Assembly: GCA_907165135.1 (NCBI GenBank)
Contig: OU015568.1
Span: 16,627,208 to 16,691,207 of the forward strand
DNA length: 64,000 nucleotides
Direction: 5' to 3'
DNA from: Oikopleura dioica
Taxonomy: Eukaryota; Chordata; Appendicularia; Copelata; Oikopleuridae
In this document: positions 40,681-51,028 of the stretch, in pieces
Layout of the letters: each line of letters starts with the position of its first letter
How positions within the stretch are numbered: the first letter of the stretch is position 1
Program-made: the position numbers and the translations under genes
The notes under the pieces: generated by a model
The model's input: only the letters and a program-made list of their open reading frames with translations
The model's database searches: none
Told to the model about the DNA's origin: nothing

Positions 40681-41960
40681 GAAAGCGACTGTTTTTCTTG
40701 GGCCTACTTCAAATCAACAAAAAATACCAGTGCCATCGAATCGACAAAAAATACCTTAATCTGGGCATGTGCGGCCCGGCTCTCCAGTTCACAAGAAATA
40801 TTTCATTCAAGGTCAATAAAGGGTTCACAGTTGATCTTATTGAAAGAAATCAAGTGAAATAATGAGACTTCAGATCAAACTGCGTTGAACTCAAAGATTG
40901 CGAAGACGGTAAAGATGAGAGAGACTCTAGTAGCCAACAAGGTTCAGTAACGACCAAACAAACAGCGATAACTAAAAGAACTATCAAGATAATTTCAAAA
41001 AAATTTTTGCGGGTCTGAAAATCGTAAAAATTCTGAAAGTGCAGCTTTCTTCAGCTTTTTGAGACGAGTCGAATGGTGGTTCAAACTCTTGATGACTCCA
41101 AGGATTTACCGGTTAACCGGCTGGTTACCGGAAAATACGTTTCCGGTCGCCGTTTTTGTTCTAGAAATGCTAGGATGATGAATGAACCCGGAAACTGATC
41201 CTTATGGTCAGTTTTACTGTGGGCAAAAGGATATTGGTCAAATATATAGCGTAACTTTTTTTAACGATAAAAATTCTAAATTTTGTATGTATTTCGTTGT
41301 TGCTGCACCTTCCTAAATTTCAGTCCCATTTTCATAACAAAATAGAATTTTGGTGATAAGCATCTTATGGTTAGAGATATGATTCTCATTTTTTCGCCCA
41401 CAGAAGAACTAACTTCAAGGACCAGTTTCCCCCTTTTTTTGTCATTCTAGCATTTCTAGAACAAAAACGGCGACCGGAAATGTATTTTTCGGGAAATTGC
41501 CGGTTAACCGGTCAATCATTGGAGTCATCAAAAGTTTGACACATCATTCGACTCGTCTCGACGAGCTGAAGAAAACTGCACTTTCAGATTTTTTGTGATT
41601 TCTGGACCCGCAAATTTTTTTTTGAAATTATCCAAAAGGAAGCGATGATATTTCAGGCAAAATTTTGGTGGGTGAGGAAATTCGATAACGGGACGCTTTT
41701 TTTTTTCTCCAAATCGATTAAAGTTTAGGGTTGCATTTTTCACTCTGCCTTCAAGGCTAAATCTTGATCGCAAAAATAAGACAAGCAACTACAAAATCAA
41801 CTACTACGAGACGAACCACAACAACAGTAAAATCGTCGACAACAAAAAAAAAACGGGTAAATAATAATATTTAAAGTTATAAATAGTAGATATTCTCATA
41901 ATCGTGTTTATCGCCCTCTTGCTTCGTGTCAATCGAAAGGGAGTTCCCAAGATTCTCGAT
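40681..41960 (+). pseudogene. Astacin 3'-half remnant, split by an inserted element
   Basis: 40681-40987 matches the intact gene's CHRIDKKYLNLGMCGP region, its following intron, the LDLa segment (NCVELKDCEDGKDERDS, with the last cysteine lost) and the Thr/Lys linker. A 645-bp inverted-repeat element follows. 41783-41960 then resumes with more Thr/Arg linker codons and a tail resembling the intact gene's last exon (IVFIALL). No catalytic exons are present and the cysteine loss plus stops indicate decay. Confidence 0.7.
40988..41632. mobile_element. Inverted-repeat element inserted in the astacin remnant
   Basis: The left end GATAATTTCAAAAAAATTTT mirrors the right end. Arms of about 220 bp include GCGGGTC, CTTCAGCT, GACGAGTCGAATG, GGTTAACCGG and TTCTAGAAATGCTAG blocks in mirror order. 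The interior is non-coding. It separates two pieces of the same decayed astacin linker region. Confidence 0.7.
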
Positions 41961-42119
41961 CGCGTTTCAGAGGGAAAGAGGTGTTTATGAAAATCAGTCG
42001 AGAAAAGTTGTCGTTATAGCGCGTCATCAAAAGTCAAACATTTGCCAAAAGTTTCATCAACTTACTGAAGTACTACTTCCTCCCAGAGCTCATTTGCATC
42101 ATAAATCGTCGAAAGATCG

Positions 42120-44464
42120 ATGATTTCCTCCCGCCAGGTAATTTTTTTATGAGAAATATGGAAATGAGAGAGAAATTGTGAATATTTTAGATTTTCCTTT
42201 TGCTCCTCAGAGCTGTTTTTGGGAACGAAAATGATTCCGAAAACCCCCGCCCGGAGACATTCAAATTGACCATCGTGCATACAAATGATGTTCACGCTCA
42301 TTTTGTGGAATCTGATGCATAGTAAGTACCCCTTTGAAATCATAGAAGAGAATATACGAAATTATCTACGAAAGCGACCCTCCCTCCGAATCCTACAGAA
42401 ATCATCGCCCTTTTATTTGAATTCAAAACCATTTTCAAATTTTCAGCGGCAATGCCTGTAAACCAGAAGGTCCATGCTACGGCGGAGCAGCTAGAAGAGC
42501 AACTTTGATCAACGAAATCCGAAGAAACCGTGAAAACCCAGTTCTCGTTCTCGACGCCGGGGACCAAAGTCAAGGCACTCCTTGGTACAACACTTACAAA
42601 GGCGCTGCCGCGGCAAATTTTGTTTCTGTCCTCGGCTACGATGCGTTTATTATCGGAAATCACGAGTTTGACCGCGGCGTGGACAATTTCGTCGAGCATT
42701 TTATCGGTAATTTCACAGCTGGCAGCAAAGTTCCGATTCTATCGGCAAATATTGACGCAAAGAACGAGCCTTCTCTCCAAGGCGAATTCCAGAAGACCCT
42801 TTCTCTCGATATCGAACAACTAAAGGAACGATTTTATCAGAAAAAAGCTCGAAATTGAAATTGAATATGAAAAGAAAATCGCCAAAGATCGGAATAATCG
42901 GCTACACAACGGAAGAAACTCCGGAAATTTCCGACACAGGAAATCTCATTTTCGAAACCGTCAAGGAAGAGAGCGCAAAACTCAGAATGAGCGAAAATGC
43001 CGATATTCTCATCGGAGTCGGCCATTACGGTCTGTCAGAGGACAAGCTAATGGCCAGTCAGGTAGATCTTGATGTGATCATTGGAGGACACAGCCACAGC
43101 TTGATGTACACGGACCAGCTCGATATTGATCCGATTGATGCTGACAAGTCAAAAGGGCCTTATCCGACGTGGGAGAAAAACGTCCACGGAAATGATCTTC
43201 CGATTTGCCACGCATTCGAATATGGGAGAGGGCTCGATTCAAGATCCTCTCATGCTTTTTGTGGGAAAGAGAATTGAGCCCTGGATAGAAAATACTTGGG
43301 AGTAGTAGACTTGGAATTCCACCTCGTTGATGGAAAATACGTTCTGCAGAAAGATCTGGTCCGCGGCGCTCCTAGAATCCTGGACGAGAAAATTGAGAAG
43401 GACAAGGATGTTCTCGCTGAAATCGAGAAATGGAAAGTCGCGGTCGACCAGCTGACCGAGGAAGAAATCGGATACGCTTTAACATTCTTAGACGGAGACA
43501 GAACCAGCTGCCGTCGTCGAGAGTGCACGATGGGTAACTGGGCCGCCGATGCCGTAGTTCACCACCAAAATCGACTTTTTCCGCCGGTTCCGACGCTGCT
43601 CCCACAGCATGTCACATAGCTATGCTCGGCTCAGGAGGAATAAGAGCCTCGATTTCAGCCGGAAAAGTCAATTACGGGCAGATGCTGACGGTTTTTCCAT
43701 TTGATGGGTTTTTCGACTCACTTGTGGTCAATGGGACTATATTGAGGCAAACTGTGGAAACCGGGGTGCGGAGATATGTCGAAGCTGCAGGAATCGGGGT
43801 ACATACTAGCGTCATTGACATTTAGGACTGTTTATCAGATGAATGAATCGGAGCCTGAAGGTTTCCAGACAAATCATTATTTCCGCAGAAAACTTTTTTC
43901 AATAAATTCCGGAAAATAGAATAGAGTTCATTTTATGAACCCGCTTCAAGACTCTAACCCTGGAGAATTCCTACAGTTCTCAGGCGTCAAAGTCGTTTAT
44001 GACATGGAAAAAGAACCATTTTCCAGAGTCGCCGATCTCAAAGTCAAAACTCAGGACGAAACAACTGGAGAACTTTCTTACGCCGAAATCGTCGAGGAAA
44101 AAGAATACTGCTTTGTTTCGAGCGATTTCTTGGCTGCGAAGGGAGGTGATGGATATGACTTGCTCAGGACAGGATTCTTGCTAATTCCTCGTTGTTTTCG
44201 AGAGAATTCATAAAGAATCATTTGAATAGAGATCCAGAAATTCAACTGACTAGAAAACGCCTTGGAATTGACATTGAAGTAACTGTGGAAGCAACGAAGC
44301 TATTCTCGCCTATCAAAAGTGCCTTAGAAGGTAGAATAACATTTGCTGAGCCTGCAGATGACATTGGATCGACAACAGAAGCGACGACAGAAGAAACAAC
44401 TTCTAGTGCCGCTGCTGTATCTGCTTGTCTCTTAACCTTCGCACTCGCCATTTTCAATCAATGA
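42120..44464 (+). CDS. NT5E: Ecto-5'-nucleotidase (NT5E/CD73-like), GPI-anchored
   Basis: Exon 1, 42120-42137, joins 42191 to give the signal peptide MISSRQIFLLLLRAVFG. Seen: metal site VHTNDVHAHF, DAGDQSQGTPW, GNHEFDRG, GHYG, GGHSHS, MGNWAADA, GSGGIRASI, NPGEFLQFSGVKVVYD and a hydrophobic C-terminal tail after a Thr/Ser/Glu stretch, consistent with a GPI signal. The order is that of animal 5'-nucleotidases, which turn extracellular AMP into adenosine. Four introns keep the frame only with non-GT starts: GG 42825-42874, GA 43226-43288, GA 43573-43607 (or -43619) and GA 44168-44229. The intron starting at 43799 can be read as GT-AG. Read without these introns the ORF looks broken, so it could be mistaken for a pseudogene. 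It lies immediately downstream of the astacin remnant. Confidence 0.85.
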
Positions 44465-44692
44465 TCAATTCGGAAAATGAGAGAATGAAGATAGATCTGC
44501 TAGTTCTCGAATTGCTTCTCTGATGATTTTGCTTGGAACACTGTTTATTTAATAAACTCGCTCGTAAAATAGTTTTTCTTTATTTGAAGGGAATATACTT
44601 TGTTGCTTTTGAAGCGATAGGCTAGCGATAGCTTTTTCAGTCGAGAATAAACAAGGCGGATTTAACTTAAAAATGACAGTGAAACGGTCGAT

Positions 44693-45927
44693 TCAGCCAG
44701 AATGACCTGCAGAATCTCGCAGGGTTTTCTTCTTATTCGCTGCTCGAGGTCGTTTTGCGCGGAGTGGAACTTGTGGATGCTTTTTCTTGACAAATTTTAT
44801 TGGAAATTTCATGAGATGAGCTTACCTTCATGTGCTCATCGAACTTGTCTTGCCGATAGAATCCTTTCGGGTTCCAGGCTGGGCAGTGGCTGCAGTTGAA
44901 CTTGAAATGTCCTAAGTGCTGGCAGAAGTGACGCCATAAAGCTTCCATTGTTTTGAAGCTTCGAACTTGGGGCGAGAATAGCGGGCAGAAATCACACTGA
45001 AAGTGACGATCACGATCGCAGGTTCCATTCGCTCTATCTTTCACCGGTTGGACCTGGTCGTGAGAGAGGAGAAACTAAAATCGTCCCTCATAAAAAATTT
45101 GTATTGATTTTTAAATTTACTTCTGCAGCAGCTTTTCGTGTTTCCTCAGGAGTGGTAGCAAAGAGATGCTTCTTCAAAAATATATCTTTGAAAGACGCAA
45201 TCATATTATCAGAAGCCTGTGGCACGACCAAAACTTGGTTGTCTTCAGGTGGATTTTCTTGAATTGGTAATTGCTGGACATCGTCGTTTTGAAACGAAGA
45301 CACAGGCTGAATGGGTAGAAGTTCGTGCAACTGTATCTCGTCGAGATCCGTCAATACAATCCGATTATCAGCATGAAAATCGACGTTATCGTTGTTGTTT
45401 TGTTGAAATGACTTTGCATGGGAATCCTCAAGAGAGTTCTTTGTAAATCCATCTTTGAGCTCGACGAAACTTCCCTGGAGTCTGATTCTTTTCGCTCCTG
45501 TGTCTTCATAAACGACTATTTCTTCCTGAAGGACGGTTGAAGACCGGATCTCGCGGTTGATAGTGGGATTCTCTTCGATATTCATCTAATTGATGATTAG
45601 TTAATATTATTTGCAACAAATCCGTTAACTACCTCTCCATGAAGGTCATCAAAAGATCCAAAAGTAAACATATTGTCGAATTGTCGGGTTTTCTCCGTAG
45701 GAAAATCTTCGATTTCACTGAGATGAGGCAGAGAAGATGAATTCGTTGGATAATGAGTATGAACATTTGAACCATCTCCGTGAATATCAAGGGCGCCTGA
45801 ATAATGACGCTGATGATCTGGTAATTACTCTTTTAAGCTTTCAGTTACCTGAATATTGAGGAAATGCGGATGAGTTTATATGCTCTTCTGGGCAGAAATT
45901 ATGAAAATCGCCAGGCAGTGAGTTCAT
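44693..45927 (-). CDS. Zinc-finger family member C
   Basis: Exon 1 is 45927-45850 (MNSLPGDFHNF), followed by exons down to the stop at 44693. It keeps the family plan: a short first exon with a phase-1 junction, a GSNV-containing second exon, a long disordered exon with AKRIRL in place of KRPRF, then fingers CDFCPLF...RSFKTME...RHFCQHL and CSHCPAWNPKGF...DEHMK, and a basic end (RAKRPRAANKKK). Both fingers retain their Cys and His sets, so this is the best-preserved member. An acceptor-like TTTTCAG lies about 21 nt upstream of the ATG. It is downstream of KIAA1143, TMEM208 and MARCHF5 on the same strand. Confidence 0.65.
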
Positions 45928-46115
45928 TATTATTTATTATTTTCTCTGAAAAGCGATGTTTTTCAAGTGAGCAAGATTGACTCTGTCGCAACTTTTCATT
46001 GTGCTGGAAAGAAGGGAAAGAAAGAAGGGAAAGTGGTAAACAACGCTTTCGTAACAACTATTCTCCACATTCCTAAAGCCTCGTAAAAGTTGTTTTGGAT
46101 GAATCAAGAACTGAT

Positions 46116-46696
46116 TTATTCGTCTCCAAAAGACAGTAATTTCGAATTTTTAACGGCTTTCATTTTCGACTTCTTTTTCTTCTTCTTTTCGGACTTTTCA
46201 GACTTCAGCCCGACTTGTATAACCGTCGATTTCTTGGGCTCAACTTGGGGCAAAGTATTCTTCTCTTCCGGGTCCGTAGCAGATGGTTTTGACTCATCCG
46301 TTGTGGATTTGGCAGTGTTGGATGATTCCTCGGGTGATTTGCCTTCAGCTTTCGCTTTCTCGGCCTTTTGTGCGTCTAAATCTCTTATAAAAGGTCACAT
46401 CTGTATCCTTGGAAACTTCTACCTTTGAAGGAATGTTTCAGCTTCGTTAGCGGAAACGCCTTTTCCTAGCTCAACTTGGGGAAGCTAAAAAATATGAACA
46501 AAAAACCGCGAAAGGCGTGAAACTCTACCTCATCGTCGAGTTCTCTTTCGTCGAAATCCTTCATCAACTTTGCTTTCTTCGCCTCCATATCTTTGTCTTC
46601 TTCCGGTTCTTGGTAACCGACTCGTTTTTTGAAGGCCGCTAGAAAAGCGGGCTCCCCGCCCATGCCGGAATATTGGACTTTTTGACGCTTCGACAT
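46116..46696 (-). CDS. KIAA1143: KIAA1143 homologue
   Basis: Exons 46696-46528, 46484-46434 and 46381-46116. Diagnostic N-terminus GGEPAFLAAFKKRVGYQEPE (compare the PAFLARFKERVGY block of KIAA1143) and C-terminus AVKNSKLLSFGDE (compare NSSLLSFDNE). The middle is Lys/Glu/Ser-rich and disordered. The last intron (46382-46433, 52 bp) joins in frame only as GG-AG. The function is unknown; the family is conserved in animals. TTTTCAG followed by a short leader precedes the ATG, consistent with trans-splicing. It starts 160 bp after the TMEM208 stop. Confidence 0.85.
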
Positions 46697-46725
46697 TGTT
46701 TTATTTTACTCTGAAAATTAATGAT
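46697..46725 (-). promoter_or_regulatory. Probable trans-splice acceptor before KIAA1143
   Basis: On the minus strand AATTTTCAG lies 15 nt before the ATG at 46696, with no upstream KIAA1143 exon. A similar TTTCTAG lies 6 nt before the TMEM208 ATG (47686), and TTTTCAG precedes member C. These acceptors are inferred from sequence only. Confidence 0.45.
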
Positions 46726-46856
46726 GCCGAAAAATTGGACAATCAATGTTTTCAATTTCAATTTTATTTTTCAGAATGAAGAAGTGTAAATTTATCTAAA
46801 TAAAGCTGCTCTCGTATAGAAAGAGTAAAATAGTCTACTATTCACAGAAAATGAAA

Positions 46857-47686
46857 TCAGCGCTGTTGAACATAGCCGCCTTGGGACTGTATTCTTCTCA
46901 TTTTCTTTTCCATTTTTAGCTTTTTCTTGTCCGCCCGTTCGTCTTCTTCTGGAGATGGAGCTTGGAAGATCCAGGGAGCTACGAAAAATAAACATAATGA
47001 ATCTATTTTCACTCTTACCGATGAAATTCGTCCAGATTTTGACGACGGCTACGATTGGAATGATGATCCAAAGCCACCAGCCGTAGATGGAAAAGAGCGA
47101 AATAACTTCGCAAAGTACAGTAATGTACAGAATATCCTTCGCTTGCTCCGCTGTTCCTGTGGAAACATTGATGTCTAATCCCGATTTGATCATCGCGGAG
47201 AGCATCCAGTAAATGGCGATGTGGACGAAAAGACTAAAAAAGTTGATTAAAATTGATTTGAAAAAGACTAATAGATGATAAAAGTCAATAATGGATAAAA
47301 ATAAGACTTAAAACTTTAAATATAAATTGGCTAAAATTGAGTTAGAGCATAATTAGACTAAAATGACTATTTTGACTAAAAATGACTTAAATGAGGCTTA
47401 TCTAATAACGACTAAAATGCGATGAAAACTTGACTAAAAAGAAAGCCTTGAATACAATCGTATTTACGACTGAAATTAGAAATTATTTGACTAAAAATTG
47501 GACTAAAAAGCTAGGAAATTACCCAAAAAGAGGCAGTGAGTAGCCATAATCATGAAGATACGTCGCTAGTGCACTGACAGCCAAGCCGAAGAGGCCGATT
47601 AAATTGTTGAATTTGAAGCTTTCTTTGTTTTCCAAATCAATTTGCTTCTGCCCTTTCGTGCCTTCCTTCCCTTTTTGCGGCGCCAT
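46857..47686 (-). CDS. TMEM208: TMEM208, ER membrane protein
   Basis: Exons 47686-47523, 47233-47019 and 46978-46857, GT-AG. Starts MAPQKGKEGTKGQKQIDLEN, matching the family's KGKVGTRGKKQI start. It has four hydrophobic segments, then APWIFQAPSPEED and a Lys/Arg-rich end. SGLDINVSTGTAEQAKDILY corresponds to the conserved [20 protein letters not shown] region of human TMEM208. Role (family): SND (SRP-independent) targeting of proteins to the ER. Intron 47234-47522 is packed with GACTAAAA repeats. It lies between MARCHF5 and KIAA1143 on the same strand with gaps of 140-160 bp. Confidence 0.92.
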
Positions 47687-47826
47687 GGCAGCTCTAGAAA
47701 TTGCAAAGGATGAATCGAAAGAAGTTTTGATTGAAGCAGTCGGAGTTTAGTTTCGCAATGTACAATTTTAAATACAGGAGAATATGTTTTGAATTTGAAA
47801 TGGCAGGAAGTCGCTTTTTCGAATAA

Positions 47827-50045
47827 TCAAGCTTCGCGGCCGATGAGAAGCTCGATGGAAAATGTTTGCGGAAGGTTGTTTTCGTCTTCGTGAGGTTGGC
47901 CTTCTCGGAAACAGGGTCAGAAAGAGCCCTTTTATTTTCATAAAAAATGGATATTCAACATTTTCTGACCCATTCCTACGTAATCCTTTACTTTTCGTTT
48001 CCTCTGCCATTCTCTGGTCAAATACTTTCTTGTGAAGTTGTAAATTCCCTTTCCAAGAAGATACGTTGCTGCTCCGTAGAGAAACCTTCTTCCAGGCGAA
48101 ACTTGGGGGTAGACGATGTCCCCGACGATTCTAGCGCAGAAAGGCATCATCAAACCACCGATAAAGTAGCGCGAGGACTTGGCGCGAGGGGGATCGTATC
48201 TTTGAGTTGTGTTTTGGTACTCCGCGATCTAACGGAAATTATTAGTAGGTAGACATTATGGGCAAGTAACTAGCAGCTAGATATTTTTACTTTGAGCTCG
48301 GCAAACCGTGTAAAAGCCTGAGTCAGGGTCCTAAAAGAGCTTTAAAAAGAGCTCCTTCTGGACCCTAACTCAGGTTCTCTTTATCTTGATTGACATGAAA
48401 ATTGTTAGCGATATTTCTGAGTTCCCTTAATCCCCCTGGAAACTTCTATCTCGCTCTCAGGTACTTATATCCGCCGGTAAATTATATTAATTAAATATTT
48501 CAAAAACCCTCTGTAAGAAAATGGCCGCTTACCTTATTCAACAACGGCTCGTCCCAGTTAATTTTCCTCAGCGTCACGAGCGTCGCTGGTATGGCCCAAC
48601 TGATGAGCGTGTCTTTCAGCGACCTGACCATGTGTCTCCAAAGAAAGCTCGTCGTTCTACTTGAAAGGACGATGAGACTCTTTGGGATCTAGAAAGAGGG
48701 AATTATTACCTTTCGATTATCGATAGAATATTCGCCGAAACCGGGCTGCGCCAGAGTTGAAATAATTTTCCGAGTTTATGGGTGAACTAAGTCAGCTACG
48801 CTAAGGGGAACTTGAGCTGGCTCAAATTATTTTGAGCAAAGTTAGCTAGCTAAAACTGATCTGAGCTGAGCTGGCTCAAAGTGAGCTGAGTTGACTTAAA
48901 ATGACCTGAGCGGGCACAAACTTAAGTTAACTGGCTTAAAGTGAGCTGAGCTAGCTCAGAAAAAGCTAAGCTGGCTTAGCTGGCTTAGATTTTCCAGAAG
49001 AGCTTAACTAGTTCAAATAAAAATGAGCTGGCTCAATTCGATCTGCTTCATTAAAAATATTTAGTTTTTAACTGGCTCAGCTCAGCTCAAAAAAATTTCC
49101 AACTCTAGACTTGGCAATCCACTTACATGAAGAAACAACGAAATCGGGAAGAAACGAAGACTGACGGATCCAATCACCCGATCGAAGGTTTCAAAGTTCA
49201 TTCCGCTCATTTCGACGAGCATTTGTCGATACGGATCGAGAGTGTAGCAGTTGTCGGTGAAGATGCTGTCGATTTCGAACTCTTCGGCGACGATGCATTT
49301 GATCACGTTTCGGGAGTAGAACATCGTCGCCAGATTCATCGCCGCGATGACGCCGGTGCAGGTGACGACGAAAACGCCGTTGTTGATGTACTGGTCCAGT
49401 CGGGCGGCGCCGTAGAAGAGAGGGCTCATTTTTGGGAAAACGAAGCGGTACTTTTCTTGACACTGTGGACACTCCACTAAAAAGAAAGGGTTATTTTTTC
49501 TGCGTTTGAAGAATTCGACTAAATATTCGACTAATAATCTTTCTTCGCCCAAATTTTTACTATTAGAAAAAGAAACCTTCAAGATCAAGGCGATTCTTCT
49601 GTTTTTCCGCGACCCATCGTTTGACGCAATCTTGGTGCACAAAACCAACGGAGCCAGTGCATTTACAAGGGTGGACCCACTCGGCTCCAGGACTGTCTGG
49701 ATCGTCGCCCATAAAACAGACCCAGCATTCGCGCTCGTCCCCTTCTTCCTCTTCTTCTGGAAGCGGCTCGGTTCGAGGAGCGTAAACACCGGCTGGGATT
49801 CTTTGGACTGGATCGTCTTCCAGTTCTGGCATGTCGTAATCTTCTTCCTCGTCGAAAGAGGATTGCTCGTCGCGAAGTAGGGTCTCCGAACTCGATGAAT
49901 TTGAAAGTTCAGACTCGGATTCTGTCAAATGTCCATTTTCTTCTTCACTCTCTTCTTCCTCTTCGTCTTCTTCGAAACGAACTACAGGGGCGAAACCAGA
50001 AGTTAGGCTTTCTTCGTTGTCGTTTTCAGAATTTTGAGAGGCCAT
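47827..50045 (-). CDS. MARCHF5: MARCHF5-like membrane RING-CH E3 ubiquitin ligase
   Basis: Exons 50045-49577, 49476-49127, about 48690-48533, 48228-47970 and 47903-47827. It has a long acidic Ser/Glu N-terminus (longer than in vertebrates). A RING-CH domain follows: CWVCFMGDDPDSPGAEWVHP then CKC, HQDCVKRW and CPQCQEKY. Next are four hydrophobic segments and a short acidic tail. The C4HC3 pattern with the Trp-containing CWVC start and four TMs is that of mitochondrial MARCHF5 (MITOL). Read through without the last splice it ends at TGA 47938. The 67-bp GT-AG intron 47904-47969 gives the better acidic ending. Intron 3 carries a GAGCTGGCTC repeat tract and intron 4 carries MITE copy e. Confidence 0.88.
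48293..48382. mobile_element. MITE copy e in MARCHF5 intron
   Basis: The left end GAGCTCGGCAAACCGTGTAA then CCTGAGTCAGGGTCC pairs with GGACCCTAACTCAGG at the right. The outer right end has decayed. It lies inside intron 48229-48532. Confidence 0.6.
48780..49085. repeat. Degenerate GAGCTGGCTCAAA tandem tract
   Basis: About 300 bp of overlapping AGCTGAGCTGGCTCAAAA/TTAGCTGGCTTAG units inside the MARCHF5 intron. Each unit is itself palindromic around AGCT, so the tract can fold in many ways. Confidence 0.65.
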
Positions 50046-50297
50046 TCTACAAAGTAGCTGTTAGGGATAAGAAAATTGTTTCTCATTTATGAAAAAATCA
50101 GCTTTTTTGGTAAAATAATCTCTGAAACGGAATTGTGGGAAATGGCGAGGGTTTGAAATTCTGGAAAATGACAGAATTTCTTGGGAAGAAAGCCAGCTTC
50201 TGGAATTGTTTGACTTTTCTTGGGAACTATTCTGAGAAAAGTGGGGCAAATTTGACGCGAGAAAGTTAAATTGAACCCAAATGACGAAACTTTCCTC

Positions 50298-50507
50298 AAA
50301 AGATAGGATTCGTGAGATTTCTTGAAAAATCTAGAATCAACTAGAAACGGTTCGACAAAGGGTTTCCGCTATTGTCTTTTTCAGGGTCAAAGGTTGTCTT
50401 TGAGTCAAAAGTTGACCTTTGACCAGAAAAAGACGAACTTGAACCCTTTTCGGACCGTTCTTAATTACTTCTAGATTTTTCAAGAAATCTTACGAATCTT
50501 TTCTTTT
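50298..50507. repeat. Inverted repeat 1 in the divergent promoter
   Basis: The left arm GATAGGATTCGTGAGATTTC-TTGAAAAATCTAGAA pairs with the right arm TTCTAGATTTTTCAAGAAATC-TTACGAATCTTTTC. The centre has GTCAAAGG and CCTTTGAC between GTCTTTTTC and GAAAAAGAC. Confidence 0.65.
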
Positions 50508-50565
50508 GGAAAAAAAATCGTGATTGTGGTGATTCAATCATTCTAGAATCTAAAATTATCAAAAA

Positions 50566-50657
50566 ACGGTTCAAGGTTGTCTTTTTCGAGGTCAAAGGTC
50601 AATTTTCGTGACGTAGACATCTTTGACCTCGAAAAAGACCATCTTGAACCCTTTTCT
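50566..50657. repeat. Inverted repeat 2 in the divergent promoter
   Basis: AACGGTTCAAGGTTGTCTTT...GAGGTCAAAGGT pairs with ATCTTTGACCTC...AAAGACCATCTTGAACC. It shares the GTCTTTTTC/GGTCAAAGG core with repeat 1, so the two are related copies. Confidence 0.65.
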
Positions 50658-51028
50658 AGTAAATCGCTGACTCTAGAGTTGAAATTAATCTGCACCTGCT
50701 AATATTCAATTCTAGCGTTTCCAACTGATCGTCCTCGTCCGACGAAAACTGCTCGACAACGTTGTTACATTCTTGATGAATTATCGAGTTCGAAAACCGG
50801 TTATTTTCTGAGTCCATTTTTTCGCCCTCTCGGTCGACGAGAACTTCGAACTTCGAGAAAAAATTACGCTAAATCGGGCTTGACCAATCGCCGCCGGCCA
50901 CTGAGCTGCGTCAAGGGCCACGTCATGCTTCAATGGATCGCGGATTTTTTTATTCGGAAATCAGAAGAGAGAAAATTCAGAAGAAAAAGAGAAAAGAATT
51001 TATTGAGAAGAAAAGAATTAGTTGAAAA

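Larger units (their letters stand above)
50046..51028. promoter_or_regulatory. Divergent promoter region of MARCHF5 and UBE2J1
   Basis: 983 bp between two divergent start codons, the likely shared promoter. It contains two strong hairpins (50298-50507 and 50566-50657). No gene is seen in it. Confidence 0.45.

Noticed and set aside
42840-43620. NT5E-like locus as a pseudogene
   Set aside because: Each frame break coincides with a short G*-AG segment whose removal restores conserved residues; all catalytic motifs are intact.
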